Counted from the first letter of the stretch, positions 52,389 through 61,333 are shown. The stretch is DNA of 64,000 bases from Mycolicibacterium fluoranthenivorans (GCF_011758805.1 NZ_JAANOW010000001.1:682001-746000); one strand, 5' to 3'. Notes: generated by a model not told the origin, from the letters alone. A program made the numbers and translations.

Positions 52389-52781
52389 CTACGGGCCGGT
52401 GCTGACGCAGACCGGGCCCGCGCATGCACCGGCGCCGCCGGGGCCCGCGCTGGCTCCGGCACCCGGTACACCCGCGGTGGCGCCGCCCGGCCCGGCACCG
52501 GCGCCTGCGCCCGGTACACCTGCGGTGGCCCCGCCCGGGCCTGCGCCTGCACCGGGTGCCATGGGTGCGCCCGACTCGGTCATCGCGGGACTGGGGGTGG
52601 TCGTCTCCAGGGTGGTCGTCACCGTGGTCACCGGAGTGGATTCCGTCGTCGACGTGGAGGTCGAGGTGGAATTGCCGCTGCCGGAGTCCGAACCGCACGC
52701 TGCGGTCAGGCCGCCGACCAGCACGGCGCCCGCGACAGCGGCGGCAACAGGAAAACCACGAACGATCTGAACGACGGTCAT
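52389..52781 (-). CDS. Ala/Gly/Pro-repeat lipoprotein
   Basis: 130 residues. Signal peptide with lipobox GLTAAC at residue 29, a Ser/Thr-rich linker (NSTSTSTSTTESTPVTTV), then two perfect copies and one partial copy of the 16-residue unit AGAGPGGATAGVPGAG. Probably a cell-wall-anchored spacer protein. ATG at 52781 gives a clean signal peptide. Converges on the aldehyde dehydrogenase gene. Confidence 0.75.
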   Translation of the reverse strand: MTVVQIVRGFPVAAAVAGAVLVGGLTAACGSDSGSGNSTSTSTSTTESTPVTTVTTTLETTTPSPAMTESGAPMAPGAGAGPGGATAGVPGAGAGAGPGGATAGVPGAGASAGPGGAGACAGPVCVSTGP

Positions 52782-52907
52782 ATAGGGCTCGATTCTCTTC
52801 AGTACGGCTGCCGGCGGCATATCAGCCGGCCGGCAGAAACGGCGAGAATCGAGTACCCGGTTCGCCTTCACATTAAGCAGGACGCGCCAGTCGACCCGGA
52901 AGAGCGG

Positions 52908-54275
52908 TCACGGCTGTTGGTCGACGGGCGCCTGGGCCACCGGAAGCATGTTGGGGTGGAAGGTTTTCAGCCACGTGTACGGGTGTTCGGGAGAGGTGGT
53001 GCCGCCCAGGATGAACGTCCGGTCGGTGCGGCGTGCCCGGGCGATGGTGGCGAGCCAGGTGGCCACCGTGCTGATCCGGTTCTCGACCCCGGTGAGGAAG
53101 GCGATGTGGATGAAACCCCATCCCAGCCAGCCGAGGAACCCGGCCAGGCGTACCGGTCCGGCTTGGAGCAGTGCATGTCCCCGGCTGATATAGGCCGCCG
53201 ACCCCAGATCGCGATAGCGGAAGGGGCGGCGCGGTTTTCCCGCGAGTTCGCGGCGGATCGATGCGGCCGCGTGCAGTCCGCCCTGCATCGCATTCTCGGC
53301 GACACCGGGCAGCTGATCGCGACCCACGAGATCGCCGATGACGAAGATCTCTGGATGGCCGGGCACCGACAGATCGGGTTCGACCGCGATGCGGCCGGCC
53401 CGGTCGGCAGGGGCGCCGGTGACCTCGGCGAGCCGGCGGGCGAAGGGCACCGCCTCGACACCCGCCGTCCACAGCACGGTCCGGGCCGGATGGTCCTCTG
53501 CCGGTCCGCCGTTCTTGGGCGTCACCGTGACACCGTCCTGCCGGACGTCGGTGACGTGCACACCCATGTGCAGTTCGACGCCCAGCTGCTCCAATGCCAG
53601 GGTGGCCTTGTCGGTGAGGCTCGGGGCGAAGCTGCTCAGCACACAACTCCCGCCGTCGAACAACAGCACCCGGGCGTCCTCGGGTTCGATGCTGTGGAAC
53701 TCGTGCGCGAGCGCGCGGGTGGCCATCTCACGGATCTGGCCGGCCAGTTCCACCCCGGTGGGGCCTCCGCCGGCGATCGCGAAGGTCAGCCAGCTGTCGC
53801 GCTCGGGTCCGGGTGGCAGCGTCTCGGCCATCTCGAAGGCGCCGAACAGCCGGCGTCGGATGCCCAGGGCGTCGTCGAGCGTCTTCATGCCCGGCGCCCA
53901 TCGGGCGAACTCGTCGTTGCCGAAATAGGCCTGGCGCATGCCCACCGCGACGACGAGCACGTCATAGTCCAAGGTGAAGGTGGTCTCGTCGGGCCTGCGG
54001 GCAGTGAGTACCCGGGCGTCGGTGTCGAGGTCGATCGCCTCGCCCAGCAGTGTCGTCACGTTGGTGTGCCGGGCCAGTTCTTCGCGCAGTGAGCGGCTGA
54101 TCTGACCGATGCTGAGTGTCCCGGTGGCGCATTGGTAGAGCAGCGGTTGGAACACGTGGCAGGCGGCCCGGTCCAGCAGGACGACATCGACGTCGACCTT
54201 CCCGAGCCGCCGCGCACAGAACAAGCCGCCGAACCCACCGCCGACGATCAACACCTTGGTCCTCGAAGACACCAT
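52908..54275 (-). CDS. ndh: Type II NADH dehydrogenase-like flavoprotein
   Basis: 455 residues. FAD site VLIVGGGFGGLFCARRL, NAD site FAIAGGGPTGVELAGQ, VFVIGDLVG-type GDL near 340, and the C-terminal GFLGWLGWGFIHIAFLTG membrane-binding helix. Transfers electrons from NADH to menaquinone without pumping protons. Follows a small membrane protein gene with triple repeats in the gap. Confidence 0.9.
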   Translation of the reverse strand: MVSSRTKVLIVGGGFGGLFCARRLGKVDVDVVLLDRAACHVFQPLLYQCATGTLSIGQISRSLREELARHTNVTTLLGEAIDLDTDARVLTARRPDETTFTLDYDVLVVAVGMRQAYFGNDEFARWAPGMKTLDDALGIRRRLFGAFEMAETLPPGPERDSWLTFAIAGGGPTGVELAGQIREMATRALAHEFHSIEPEDARVLLFDGGSCVLSSFAPSLTDKATLALEQLGVELHMGVHVTDVRQDGVTVTPKNGGPAEDHPARTVLWTAGVEAVPFARRLAEVTGAPADRAGRIAVEPDLSVPGHPEIFVIGDLVGRDQLPGVAENAMQGGLHAAASIRRELAGKPRRPFRYRDLGSAAYISRGHALLQAGPVRLAGFLGWLGWGFIHIAFLTGVENRISTVATWLATIARARRTDRTFILGGTTSPEHPYTWLKTFHPNMLPVAQAPVDQQP

Positions 54276-54284
54276 GCACTCCGT

Positions 54285-54335
54285 TACTTCGACCGCGTGG
54301 CTATTTCGACCGCGTGGTTATTTCGACTGCGTGCC
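54285..54335. repeat. Three tandem 17-base repeats upstream of ndh
   Basis: Units TACTTCGACCGCGTGGC (54285-54301), TATTTCGACCGCGTGGT (54302-54318) and TATTTCGACTGCGTGCC (54319-54335). They span the 42-base gap between ndh and the upstream gene and reach into the last codons of the latter. Confidence 0.85.
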
Positions 54336-54767
54336 GACTGCCACGCAGACCAAGCCCGCGACGGCGAACCACAACGCCGAGCTTGCCGTCCACATCGACG
54401 GGGTAAGCGCCATCTGTGCCGCCAGATCCGCACGCAACGAACTGAATTGGGTCTTCCAGTAGGCCGCGACCAATATGCCGGCGCCCAGGATGAGCGCTAC
54501 CCGGACCACCGACACACTGCGTCGGCCGACACGCGTCGCGATGACGACCAGGATCGCGGCTGCGACCGCCGTCGCGATCGACGTCACACCGAGCAGAATG
54601 GTGCGGTCGAGAACCCGGCGGCATACATACAGTCCGGCGCAATCCGGTCGCCCGGCCAACACGGTGTACGCGCCGAGGGCTGCGGAGATGAGCAGGCATC
54701 CGACCCCGATGGCCCACGTTCCGCGCCGGAGCGCAGGAAACGATCCGCTGGTGCCCGTCTCTGTCAC
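54318..54767 (-). CDS. Small four-helix membrane protein
   Basis: 149 residues with four membrane segments and a Cys pair in GRPDCAGLYVCRRV on the first outer loop. Family not recognised. The final five codons (GTQSK) and the stop are made from a unit of the triple repeat, so the present C-terminus may have been shaped by repeat expansion. Same strand as ndh and possibly co-transcribed. Confidence 0.7.
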   Translation of the reverse strand: MTETGTSGSFPALRRGTWAIGVGCLLISAALGAYTVLAGRPDCAGLYVCRRVLDRTILLGVTSIATAVAAAILVVIATRVGRRSVSVVRVALILGAGILVAAYWKTQFSSLRADLAAQMALTPSMWTASSALWFAVAGLVCVAVGTQSK

Positions 54768-54784
54768 GAGTGCAGACTAGCGGT

Positions 54785-55498
54785 TCAGGGTGACGCCGGC
54801 GCCGAATCAGGAGCAGTCAGGGCCGCGATCGGGCTCTCGTCGAGATGGTCGAGCAGATCCCGCGGATCGTCGTAGATGACCGCCGCGCCGGCACAATCCA
54901 ATTCGCACGTTCCCACCCCGCCGCTGCGCAGCCCGATGGTGACGACACCGGCTCGCCGTGCCGCCAGGGCATCCCACGTCGAATCACCGACGAACACCGC
55001 ACCGGACGCGCTGACACCGGCACGCTCCAGAGCCAGGTGCACAATGCCGGGATCCGGTTTGGCGATGTCGACGTCCCGCGACGAGGTGACCATCGAGATC
55101 ACGTCGTCGCAGTCGAGCACCCGGCGCAGCAGCATCAGTTCGTCTTCCGGAGCCGAGGTCGCCAGCACCACCTGGATGCCCAGGTCGGACACCCGGTGCA
55201 GCAGATCGCGTGCTCCGGGCAGCACGGTCAACATGGAAGCCATCTCACGGTAGAACTGACTGTGATGGTCTTTGAGTCGTTCGCGCACGGCGTCATCGGT
55301 GCCACGGGCCAGGGTGCGCAGCAAGGCATCGCCATCCATGCCGATACTGCGGTGCACCCGCCACGCCGACACCGGTTGATCCTCGACCTCGAAGGCGCGA
55401 ATCCACGCGTGCACGTGGACGTAATTGGAGTCCACCAGCGTGCCGTCGACGTCGAACAACACCGCGGGAACGTCCGAAGAAGCCGGCCGCATCAGCAC
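54785..55498 (-). CDS. HAD-family phosphatase (phosphoglycolate phosphatase-like)
   Basis: 237 residues. Motif I FDVDGTLVDSN (Asp16, Asp18), motif II Ser/Thr in VLATSAPE, motif III Lys in IAKPDP and motif IV FVGDSTWD. A helical cap lies between I and II. Dephosphorylates a small metabolite in the cytoplasm; substrate unknown. Confidence 0.9.
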   Translation of the reverse strand: MLMRPASSDVPAVLFDVDGTLVDSNYVHVHAWIRAFEVEDQPVSAWRVHRSIGMDGDALLRTLARGTDDAVRERLKDHHSQFYREMASMLTVLPGARDLLHRVSDLGIQVVLATSAPEDELMLLRRVLDCDDVISMVTSSRDVDIAKPDPGIVHLALERAGVSASGAVFVGDSTWDALAARRAGVVTIGLRSGGVGTCELDCAGAAVIYDDPRDLLDHLDESPIAALTAPDSAPASP

Positions 55499-55524
55499 TC
55501 CTCACTTCGGTCTCGGCTCTCCTG

Positions 55525-55692
55525 TCAGGAGCAGTCGAAACACACCCGGGCATCCTCGTCGGCCATATTGTGCCGGTGATGGACCAGAACACAACGGGTG
55601 CAGACGAATTCGTCGAACTGCTGGGGCGGGACCGCCAGCCCAGCGCCCGCACCGAGATCAATCCGGTGTGAGGTGTCGTCATCAATGGTCAC
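55525..55692 (-). CDS. Short DUF4193-like zinc-ribbon protein
   Basis: 55 residues. QQFDEFVCTRCVLVHHRHNMADEDARVCFDCS has the two CxxC pairs and the VHHR core of DUF4193 proteins of actinobacteria, but the long acidic N-terminus of that family is missing. GTG at 55692 has GGAAGGGG nine bases upstream and a sigma-F-type promoter at 55747-55772. Confidence 0.7.
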   Translation of the reverse strand: MTIDDDTSHRIDLGAGAGLAVPPQQFDEFVCTRCVLVHHRHNMADEDARVCFDCS

Positions 55693-55746
55693 GGGCGCGG
55701 CCCCTTCCGAATGCGATATCAATGACCTCAACAGGTGCACAGATGA

Positions 55747-55772
55747 TGCCCCGACAGGGCGGCTGGTAAACC
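55747..55772 (-). promoter_or_regulatory. Sigma-F-type promoter before the DUF4193-like gene
   Basis: On the minus strand GGTTT (55772-55768), 16 bases, GGGCA (55751-55747); C at the fourth -10 base is tolerated in sigma-F promoters. Predicted transcript start near 55740, about 48 bases before the GTG. Confidence 0.5.
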
Positions 55773-56085
55773 GGCTGTCGCCTGCGCAACTCGACGACGG
55801 GGATCACCCGGGCGGTCTTCTGCTGGTATTCCAGTTGTCGGCCACGAGAATTCGGTCCGCGCGCACGCCTCGTAGCGCGGCTGCCTGCAGAATCTCTCGC
55901 ATCATCTCTCGCATCGATATCGCCGGCACCCGACGTCGGCGAATCGCGAAACTCCCGGGTCAAGATGACGGCGAGTTGCGACTTCGGCGTAGGGACTGGG
56001 TATTGTCGGTTGTTGTCACTGAAGCAGAAGGTCAGCGCGACCTGGGTGACCTTCATATGTGCTGACGTGAAGGACGTGATTCCCC
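55773..56085. other. Intergenic region without recognised gene
   Basis: About 310 bases between the divergent zinc-ribbon gene and the PP2C gene. Open frames on both strands exist but have no recognisable domain or ribosome site. A GTTG...GGGTAT pair near 55978-56008 has a 19-base spacer, too long for a convincing sigma-F promoter. Confidence 0.4.
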
Positions 56086-57300
56086 ATGCGCGCGCCACTG
56101 GACCCACGGCTCATGCCGGTACCGTCAACCGGTGCCCTTCCCGGCTCACAGCGTTTGTCGTTGTTGCTGGTCGAGGACGACCGCGCCGACGCGCTGCTGG
56201 TGGAAGAGCTGATCACCGATGCCGCGATCGATATCGACTTCGTCTGGTCGCAGTCCATCGCCGACGCGGCGAGCAAACTCTCGGCAGCCCGGCCGGACTG
56301 CGTCCTCCTGGACCTCAACCTCCCGGACGCCCAGGGGATCGACGCGCTGCGACGCGTCGGCGACCTCGATTCGACGATCCCGATCATCGTGCTGACCGGA
56401 CTCAACGACGAGCACTTCGGGGTGTCGGCGGTGGCCTCGGGCGCGCAAGATTACCTGGTCAAGGGACGTGTCGATCCGGAGATGCTGCGCCGGGCCGTGC
56501 TGTACGCCATCGAGCGCAAACGGGCCGAACTCACCGCCGTCGATCTGCATGCCAGCCGGCTGCGTGCTCAGGAGAACGCCCGGCTGGAACGCGGGCTGCT
56601 CCCGTCCCCCCTCCTGCACGACAACCCGGGCGTCAACATCGTCACGCAGTCGCTGCCGAGCAGGCGGGAGGCCCTGCTCGGCGGTGACTTCTACGATGTC
56701 GTGCAGACCCCCGACAGGACGGTGCACGTCATGATCGGTGACGTGGCCGGACACGGCCCCGACGAGGCCGCCCTCGGCGTGGCGCTGCGCATCGGCTGGC
56801 GGGCGCTGACGTTCGCCGGACTGCGCGGCAACGACCGTATGCGCCAGCTGGACCGGATCCTCACGACTGAACGCCCCGGCCGGGGCACCTTCGCCACGTT
56901 GCTCAGTGTGGCGCTGGAACCCGACACCGGCCGCTTCTCGGCGGTGCGGGCCGGCCATCCCGGCCTGCTGGTCCACGGCGGAGGCACCGTGGACTGGCTT
57001 GAGCCGGCCGCCGGCCCCGCCCTGGGCCTGGGGGCCACCGAGTGGCCGGTGAACCTGCTGCAGCTGGACGACGGGCACGGTCTGTTGTTGCTCACCGACG
57101 GGCTCTTCGAAGGGCACGCGGGACGGGGAGACGAACGTCTGGGTGAAGGCGGACTGCTCGATCTTGCCCGCTCCGTCGCCACGCTGCCCGGACCGGACTT
57201 CGTCCACGCCCTCATCAGTCAGGCTGATGCGCGCGCGCGGCCGCACGGCGGCCTCACCGACGATATCGCGGTGATCCGGGTAGAGCGGTCGGCGCGGTGA
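56086..57300 (+). CDS. Receiver-PP2C phosphatase (RsbU/RssB-like)
   Basis: 404 residues. N-terminal receiver: LLVEDDRADALLVEEL, CVLLDLNLPDAQG with phospho-Asp, VLTG, and Lys in DYLVKGRVD. C-terminal SpoIIE/PP2C domain with the metal-binding GGDFYDV, GDVAGHGPDEA and LLTDGLFEG. It should dephosphorylate STAS proteins such as those at 59795 and 62073 and so free a sigma factor. Stop overlaps the kinase start (GTGA). Confidence 0.93.
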   Translation: MRAPLDPRLMPVPSTGALPGSQRLSLLLVEDDRADALLVEELITDAAIDIDFVWSQSIADAASKLSAARPDCVLLDLNLPDAQGIDALRRVGDLDSTIPIIVLTGLNDEHFGVSAVASGAQDYLVKGRVDPEMLRRAVLYAIERKRAELTAVDLHASRLRAQENARLERGLLPSPLLHDNPGVNIVTQSLPSRREALLGGDFYDVVQTPDRTVHVMIGDVAGHGPDEAALGVALRIGWRALTFAGLRGNDRMRQLDRILTTERPGRGTFATLLSVALEPDTGRFSAVRAGHPGLLVHGGGTVDWLEPAAGPALGLGATEWPVNLLQLDDGHGLLLLTDGLFEGHAGRGDERLGEGGLLDLARSVATLPGPDFVHALISQADARARPHGGLTDDIAVIRVERSAR

Positions 57301-58877
57301 GGCTTACCGTCCAGGGCTGGCAGAACCTGGTGCTGTCGGTGATGGGCGTGGTGGTCCTGTCCGGCGCCGTCGGCGGGGCGTTGCTGATGAGCCGGACCGA
57401 CCAGGTCTCCGGCGAGCTCATCGATCACATCCAGCCCGCCCGAGTCGCCGCGTACGAACTGCAGGCGGCGCTGCGCGACCAGGAAACGGCCGTGCGGGGC
57501 TACGCGATCGCCGCCGACGCGCAATTCCTGGCGCCTTACCAAGAGGGGCAACGCAATGAGGCGGCATCGGCCCAAGTCATTCGAGACCTGCTGGCCGGCC
57601 ATGACGAGTTCATCGGGGATCTGGACGCGATCGAACGCGCGGCTCTCGAGTGGCGGGCCGGCTACGCGGAGCCGCTCATCGCGAGTGTCACTCCGGGGCG
57701 ACCCGTCGTCGTCGACAGCGGCACCGCGGAGCGGGGCAAGGGCGAATTCGACGGCTTACGCACGCTTTTCGATGTCCAGAACGCTCACCTCGGACAGGCG
57801 CGCAACGCGGCGATCGACGAACTGAACTGGGTTCGGCACTGGCGCGACGGCGTCCTGGTCGCGATGGTGTTGGCCTTCTTCGTGATGGCGGTGCTGCTGG
57901 CGGTGGTGGTGCGCAACGCCGTGACCCGGCCACTGGGCCGGCTGGCGGCGTCCTGCCGCAGGATCACCGATGGGAACTTCGGTGAGCGCATCATCCCGCA
58001 GGGGCCCAGTGATATTCGGGCGATTGCCGCCGGCGTGGAAGATATGCGGCAGCGGATCGTGGAGGAACTGGCGGTGTCGCAAGCGGCACGTGACTCCCTC
58101 GACGAGCAGGCCGAGGAACTGCGACGCTCCAATGCCGAGCTCGAGCAGTTCGCCTATGTGGCCTCCCATGATCTGCAGGAGCCGTTGCGCAAGGTCGCCT
58201 CCTTCTGTCAGCTGCTGGAAAAGCGCTACGGGGACAAGCTCGACGAACGAGGTACCGAGTACATCGCCTTCGCGGTGGACGGCGCCAAACGCATGCAGGT
58301 GCTGATCAACGACCTGCTCACGTTCTCGCGGGTGGGCAGACTCAACGCCACACATACCGAGGTCGATCTCGACGCGGCACTGGAATCGGCGCTGAAGAAT
58401 CTCGCGGCGGCCGTCGACGAATCGGGCGCGCAGGTGATCCGCCCGCCGGAACCCCTACCGCTGGTGGATGGTGACCCCACGCTGCTGGCGATGCTCTGGC
58501 AGAACTTGATCGGCAATGCCATCAAGTTCCGCCGCGAGGGTGTCGCTCCCGGTGTCGACGTCGAGTGCCGGGAAGGCAGCGGCGAGACCGCGGGCTACTG
58601 GGTGTTCACGGTGTCGGACAACGGCATCGGGATCGGGGCCGAGTTCGTGGACAAGGTCTTCGTCATCTTCCAGCGGTTGCACGGACGGGACGCCTACTCC
58701 GGCACCGGTATCGGGCTCGCTCTGTGCAAGAAGATCGTCGAACACCATGGTGGGCTCATCTGGATCGACACCTCGTACACGGGCGGAACCCGCTTCGTCT
58801 TCACCCTGCCCATCACCCCCGCCACCGAGCCGAACCCCATCCCAGAAGTCGTCGTGTTGGAAGGACATCGCGAATGA
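57297..58877 (+). CDS. CHASE3-HAMP sensor histidine kinase, phytochrome-like
   Basis: 526 residues. Two membrane helices flank a CHASE3 domain (ALRDQETAVRGYAIAADAQFLAPYQEG); HAMP follows (about 205-260), then the HisKA of phytochrome-type kinases with AYVASHDLQEPLRKV, N-box NLIGNAIKF, SDNGIGIG and GTGIGLALCKKIVEHHGG. The next gene is its cognate-type single-domain receiver. It may phosphorylate both that receiver and the PP2C receiver. Confidence 0.94.
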   Translation: MRLTVQGWQNLVLSVMGVVVLSGAVGGALLMSRTDQVSGELIDHIQPARVAAYELQAALRDQETAVRGYAIAADAQFLAPYQEGQRNEAASAQVIRDLLAGHDEFIGDLDAIERAALEWRAGYAEPLIASVTPGRPVVVDSGTAERGKGEFDGLRTLFDVQNAHLGQARNAAIDELNWVRHWRDGVLVAMVLAFFVMAVLLAVVVRNAVTRPLGRLAASCRRITDGNFGERIIPQGPSDIRAIAAGVEDMRQRIVEELAVSQAARDSLDEQAEELRRSNAELEQFAYVASHDLQEPLRKVASFCQLLEKRYGDKLDERGTEYIAFAVDGAKRMQVLINDLLTFSRVGRLNATHTEVDLDAALESALKNLAAAVDESGAQVIRPPEPLPLVDGDPTLLAMLWQNLIGNAIKFRREGVAPGVDVECREGSGETAGYWVFTVSDNGIGIGAEFVDKVFVIFQRLHGRDAYSGTGIGLALCKKIVEHHGGLIWIDTSYTGGTRFVFTLPITPATEPNPIPEVVVLEGHRE

Positions 58878-59317
58878 GCGCGCCCGAGAGCAGAGCAATC
58901 GACATTCTGCTGGTCGAAGACGACCCGGGAGACGAGCTGATCACCCGGGAAGCCTTTGAGCACAACAAGATCAAGAACACCTTGCACGTCGCGCGCGACG
59001 GTGAGGAGGGCCTGGACTTCCTCTACCGGCGCGGTGTGTACGGCGACGCCCCGCGGCCGGATCTGATCCTGCTCGACCTCAACCTGCCCAAGTACGACGG
59101 ACGCCAACTGCTGGAGAAGGTGAAGTCGGACGCCGATCTCTGCCATATCCCGGTTGTCGTGCTCACCACGTCGTCGGCGGAGGAGGACATCCTGCGCAGC
59201 TATAAGCTGCACGCCAATGCCTATGTCACCAAACCTGTTGATCTCGATCAGTTCATGAATGCGGTTCGGCAGATCGACGAGTTCTTCGTTCAGGTGGTCC
59301 GGCTGCCGCAGCGGTGA
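58874..59317 (+). CDS. Rcp1-like single-domain response regulator, copy 2
   Basis: 147 residues, one intact receiver domain (LLVEDDPGDELITREAF, LILLDLNLPKYDGRQ, VVLTTS, AYVTKPVDL). ATG overlaps the kinase stop. The copy at 31744 lacks a kinase. The last 65 bases overlap, tail to tail, the RsbW-like gene. Confidence 0.93.
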   Translation: MSAPESRAIDILLVEDDPGDELITREAFEHNKIKNTLHVARDGEEGLDFLYRRGVYGDAPRPDLILLDLNLPKYDGRQLLEKVKSDADLCHIPVVVLTTSSAEEDILRSYKLHANAYVTKPVDLDQFMNAVRQIDEFFVQVVRLPQR

Positions 59318-59762
59318 CATCGGACCGGCCGCCGATCAACGCGCCGATGTGGTCCCACTGCAAGCGCACCCGGGTCCCGGCTGGATCCGGATCGATATCG
59401 GCCCGGTCGGCCAGCGCGTGCATCAACGGGATGCCGCGTCCGCGAGCAGGATTGGCGATGCTGGGATCCTTGGTCCGCCACGAACCCTCATCGGAGATCG
59501 CCACGGTCAGTGTCTCCAGTCGTCGATCGTGGTCCGCCTCGAGGTGCATCACTCCGGGTGTGGCGTCGAGGTAGGCGAACTCCGCGGCGTTGGCCAAGGC
59601 CTCGTTGACGGCGAGCACGATATCGCTCGCTTTCGTGGCGTCCACACTGAACTCTTGGTGCAACCAGTCCGAGAACTCCTGGCGTACAACGGCCGCGCGC
59701 TCGGGCACCGCCGTTACGCCGATTCGCGTAAAGCGGGCACCTGACTGCGCTGGGTCTGTCAT
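59253..59762 (-). CDS. RsbW-like anti-sigma / serine kinase
   Basis: 169 residues with a GHKL ATPase fold: N-box DIVLAVNEALANAAEFAY and G-box ARGRGIPLMHALAD. It binds a sigma factor or phosphorylates STAS partners. It follows the STAS gene at 59795 by 32 bases on the same strand, an RsbV-RsbW order. No sigma factor gene is adjacent; sigma-F is a candidate client. Confidence 0.9.
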   Translation of the reverse strand: MTDPAQSGARFTRIGVTAVPERAAVVRQEFSDWLHQEFSVDATKASDIVLAVNEALANAAEFAYLDATPGVMHLEADHDRRLETLTVAISDEGSWRTKDPSIANPARGRGIPLMHALADRADIDPDPAGTRVRLQWDHIGALIGGRSDVTAAAAGPPERRTRRSAEPHS

Positions 59763-59794
59763 ATCGACTGCTGGCTACCCGATCGTCGTCCGTT

Positions 59795-60163
59795 TTATGT
59801 CGTCAGCGCGCTGAGAGCTTCGTCAAGTGTGGCGAACACATCGACGACGTCGGCGATCCCGACCAGTTTGAGGGGTCTGCTCGTCGCGGGTCCGTCCGCA
59901 ACCACGGCGAAGGCTACGGTCGGTGTCAGGTCGCCGTGCGCGGCCACCAGTAGGCCCATGCCGGCCGACGCCAGGAAATCCACCGCACCCAGGTCCACCA
60001 CCACCGCCTGAGGCGCTGCCGCCGCCGCAGCGGCGATTGCCGCTTCCAGTTGCGGTGCGGTGAGCATGTCGAGGGTCCCGGTCACCGCGACCACACTCAC
60101 GTCACCTATCCGCTTCTCCTCGACTGTGCAGCTGGCCGCTGACGGGTCTGGCTGGCTAGTCAT
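59795..60163 (-). CDS. STAS anti-anti-sigma protein, copy 2
   Basis: 122 residues. VTGTLDMLTAPQLEAAIAAAAA, VVDLGAVDFLASAGMGLLVAAH with the phosphorylatable Ser, SRPLKLVGIADVVDVFATLDEAL. Nearly the same as the protein at 32200-32589, including the CTCGGAGGTGGCG ribosome site before ATG 60163. Likely antagonist of the RsbW-like protein encoded next. Confidence 0.92.
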   Translation of the reverse strand: MTSQPDPSAASCTVEEKRIGDVSVVAVTGTLDMLTAPQLEAAIAAAAAAAPQAVVVDLGAVDFLASAGMGLLVAAHGDLTPTVAFAVVADGPATSRPLKLVGIADVVDVFATLDEALSALTT

Positions 60164-60256
60164 CGCCACCTCCGAGGTGTTCGTGCGTACGCCGGTAGTC
60201 GACAAATTCTAGCGACGAGCGCAGCGGACACAGCCGAACGCCCAGCGCGCGGCTGA

Positions 60257-60961
60257 TCACGGTTTGACCGCAGCGATCACGGCGAGCGTCTCGACGCGTT
60301 TACCCACCGGCAGCAGACCGGTCTCTTCGAGCCACCCGGCCCGGCTGCGCAGCACCGGTCCGAACGGCACACGCTTCTGGGCGACCACCGAACTGCGTAG
60401 CCCGTTGGCCGTGAGCGTGTTGACGGTGCGCGAGATATCGGCCAGTTCCGACTGCACGATGAGCAGGGTGCCGTGCCGGCGGAGCAACGCCGGTGCCGCG
60501 GCGCACAGCGGGTCCAGCACCTGCCTGCCGTCACGGCCGGCGTTGACCGCCAATGCCGGCCCGGGTGTGGCGACTGGACAGGTCTGCGGTGGCTCGGGTA
60601 CATACGGCGGGTTGCACACGACGAGGTCGTAGGGACCGGTCGAGATCGCATGCGTCCACGCACCCTCGAAGACATCGATGTCGACACCTGCTTCGAGTGC
60701 ATTGAGCCGGGCGCATTCGACGGCAGCGGGTGAACGGTCGAACGCGCTGACCGAGTACGCACCGGCGCTCGCCGCGGCGAGCGCAATCACTCCCGAGCCC
60801 GTGCACAGGTCGGCCACGGTCATGCCCTCTGCAGGAGCGACAGCCGCCATCGCTTCGATGAGCAGATAGGAGTCTTCCTGCGGCTGGTAGACGTCGAGAC
60901 CGACATCGAGTGAGCGCGCGGTGGCGGCAGGTGTGGCGGGGCCATCGGCGATGACGGTCAT
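60257..60961 (-). CDS. HemK/PrmC-like N5-glutamine methyltransferase
   Basis: 234 residues. Motif I VADLCTGSGVIAL and the diagnostic VVCNPPYVP place it with methyltransferases of Gln or exocyclic amines; the YQPQEDSYLL start resembles the HemK2/MTQ2 branch. ATG at 60961 follows GGGAAGGA, so the frame to 61090 is not used. Confidence 0.87.
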   Translation of the reverse strand: MTVIADGPATPAATARSLDVGLDVYQPQEDSYLLIEAMAAVAPAEGMTVADLCTGSGVIALAAASAGAYSVSAFDRSPAAVECARLNALEAGVDIDVFEGAWTHAISTGPYDLVVCNPPYVPEPPQTCPVATPGPALAVNAGRDGRQVLDPLCAAAPALLRRHGTLLIVQSELADISRTVNTLTANGLRSSVVAQKRVPFGPVLRSRAGWLEETGLLPVGKRVETLAVIAAVKP

Positions 60962-61141
60962 CGAATCCTTCCCAGGGCGAGCATTCAGGTCCGCGCGAGC
61001 AGACGGCTGATAGTTCCCAGTTACCGGCCCGGCTAAACCCGATGGCTCAGCGTCAGGCGACGCGACACAGCGAATGGTTCTGCAGGCCAACGGAATGTGG
61101 CCCGCCGGCAGAGGCGAGGCGGGTTCGGGCGAGTTCCGTGG

Positions 61142-61252
61142 TCAGATCACGGCGGCGGTGCAGCCCGCCGTCGCGGCGGGTGGTACGCATGAAACGCAGT
61201 CGGCCGAGTCGATGTCGAACTGACCGCAGGTGGGGCAGATATACGGGATCAC
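61142..61252 (-). CDS. Very small zinc-ribbon protein
   Basis: 36-residue frame starting at GTG 61252, which has GGAGGAG six bases upstream: YICPTCGQFDIDSADCVSC gives two CxxC pairs, followed by an Ala-rich end. An in-frame ATG at 61288 would give 48 residues. A sigma-F-type promoter lies at 61308-61333. Below normal gene-calling length, so easily missed. Confidence 0.55.
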   Translation of the reverse strand: MIPYICPTCGQFDIDSADCVSCVPPAATAGCTAAVI

Positions 61253-61307
61253 GGGCGTCTCCTCCGTCCGGCGGGCCGGCACTGTCATGGCGCGGTCGCC
61301 GACCCTG

Positions 61308-61333
61308 TACCCCACACGTGACCCGGTCCAAAC
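61308..61333 (-). promoter_or_regulatory. Sigma-F-type promoter before the small zinc-ribbon gene
   Basis: On the minus strand GTTT (61333-61330), 17 bases, GGGTA (61312-61308). Predicted transcript start near 61301. Confidence 0.45.

Noticed and set aside
55978..56010. Sigma-F promoter for the PP2C phosphatase gene
   Set aside because: The GTTG to GGGTAT spacing is 19 bases and the -35 deviates, so it does not fit the consensus.
55682..56107. 141-residue minus-strand open frame
   Set aside because: No recognisable domain or ribosome site, and it begins inside the PP2C gene's 5' end; treated as chance in high GC.
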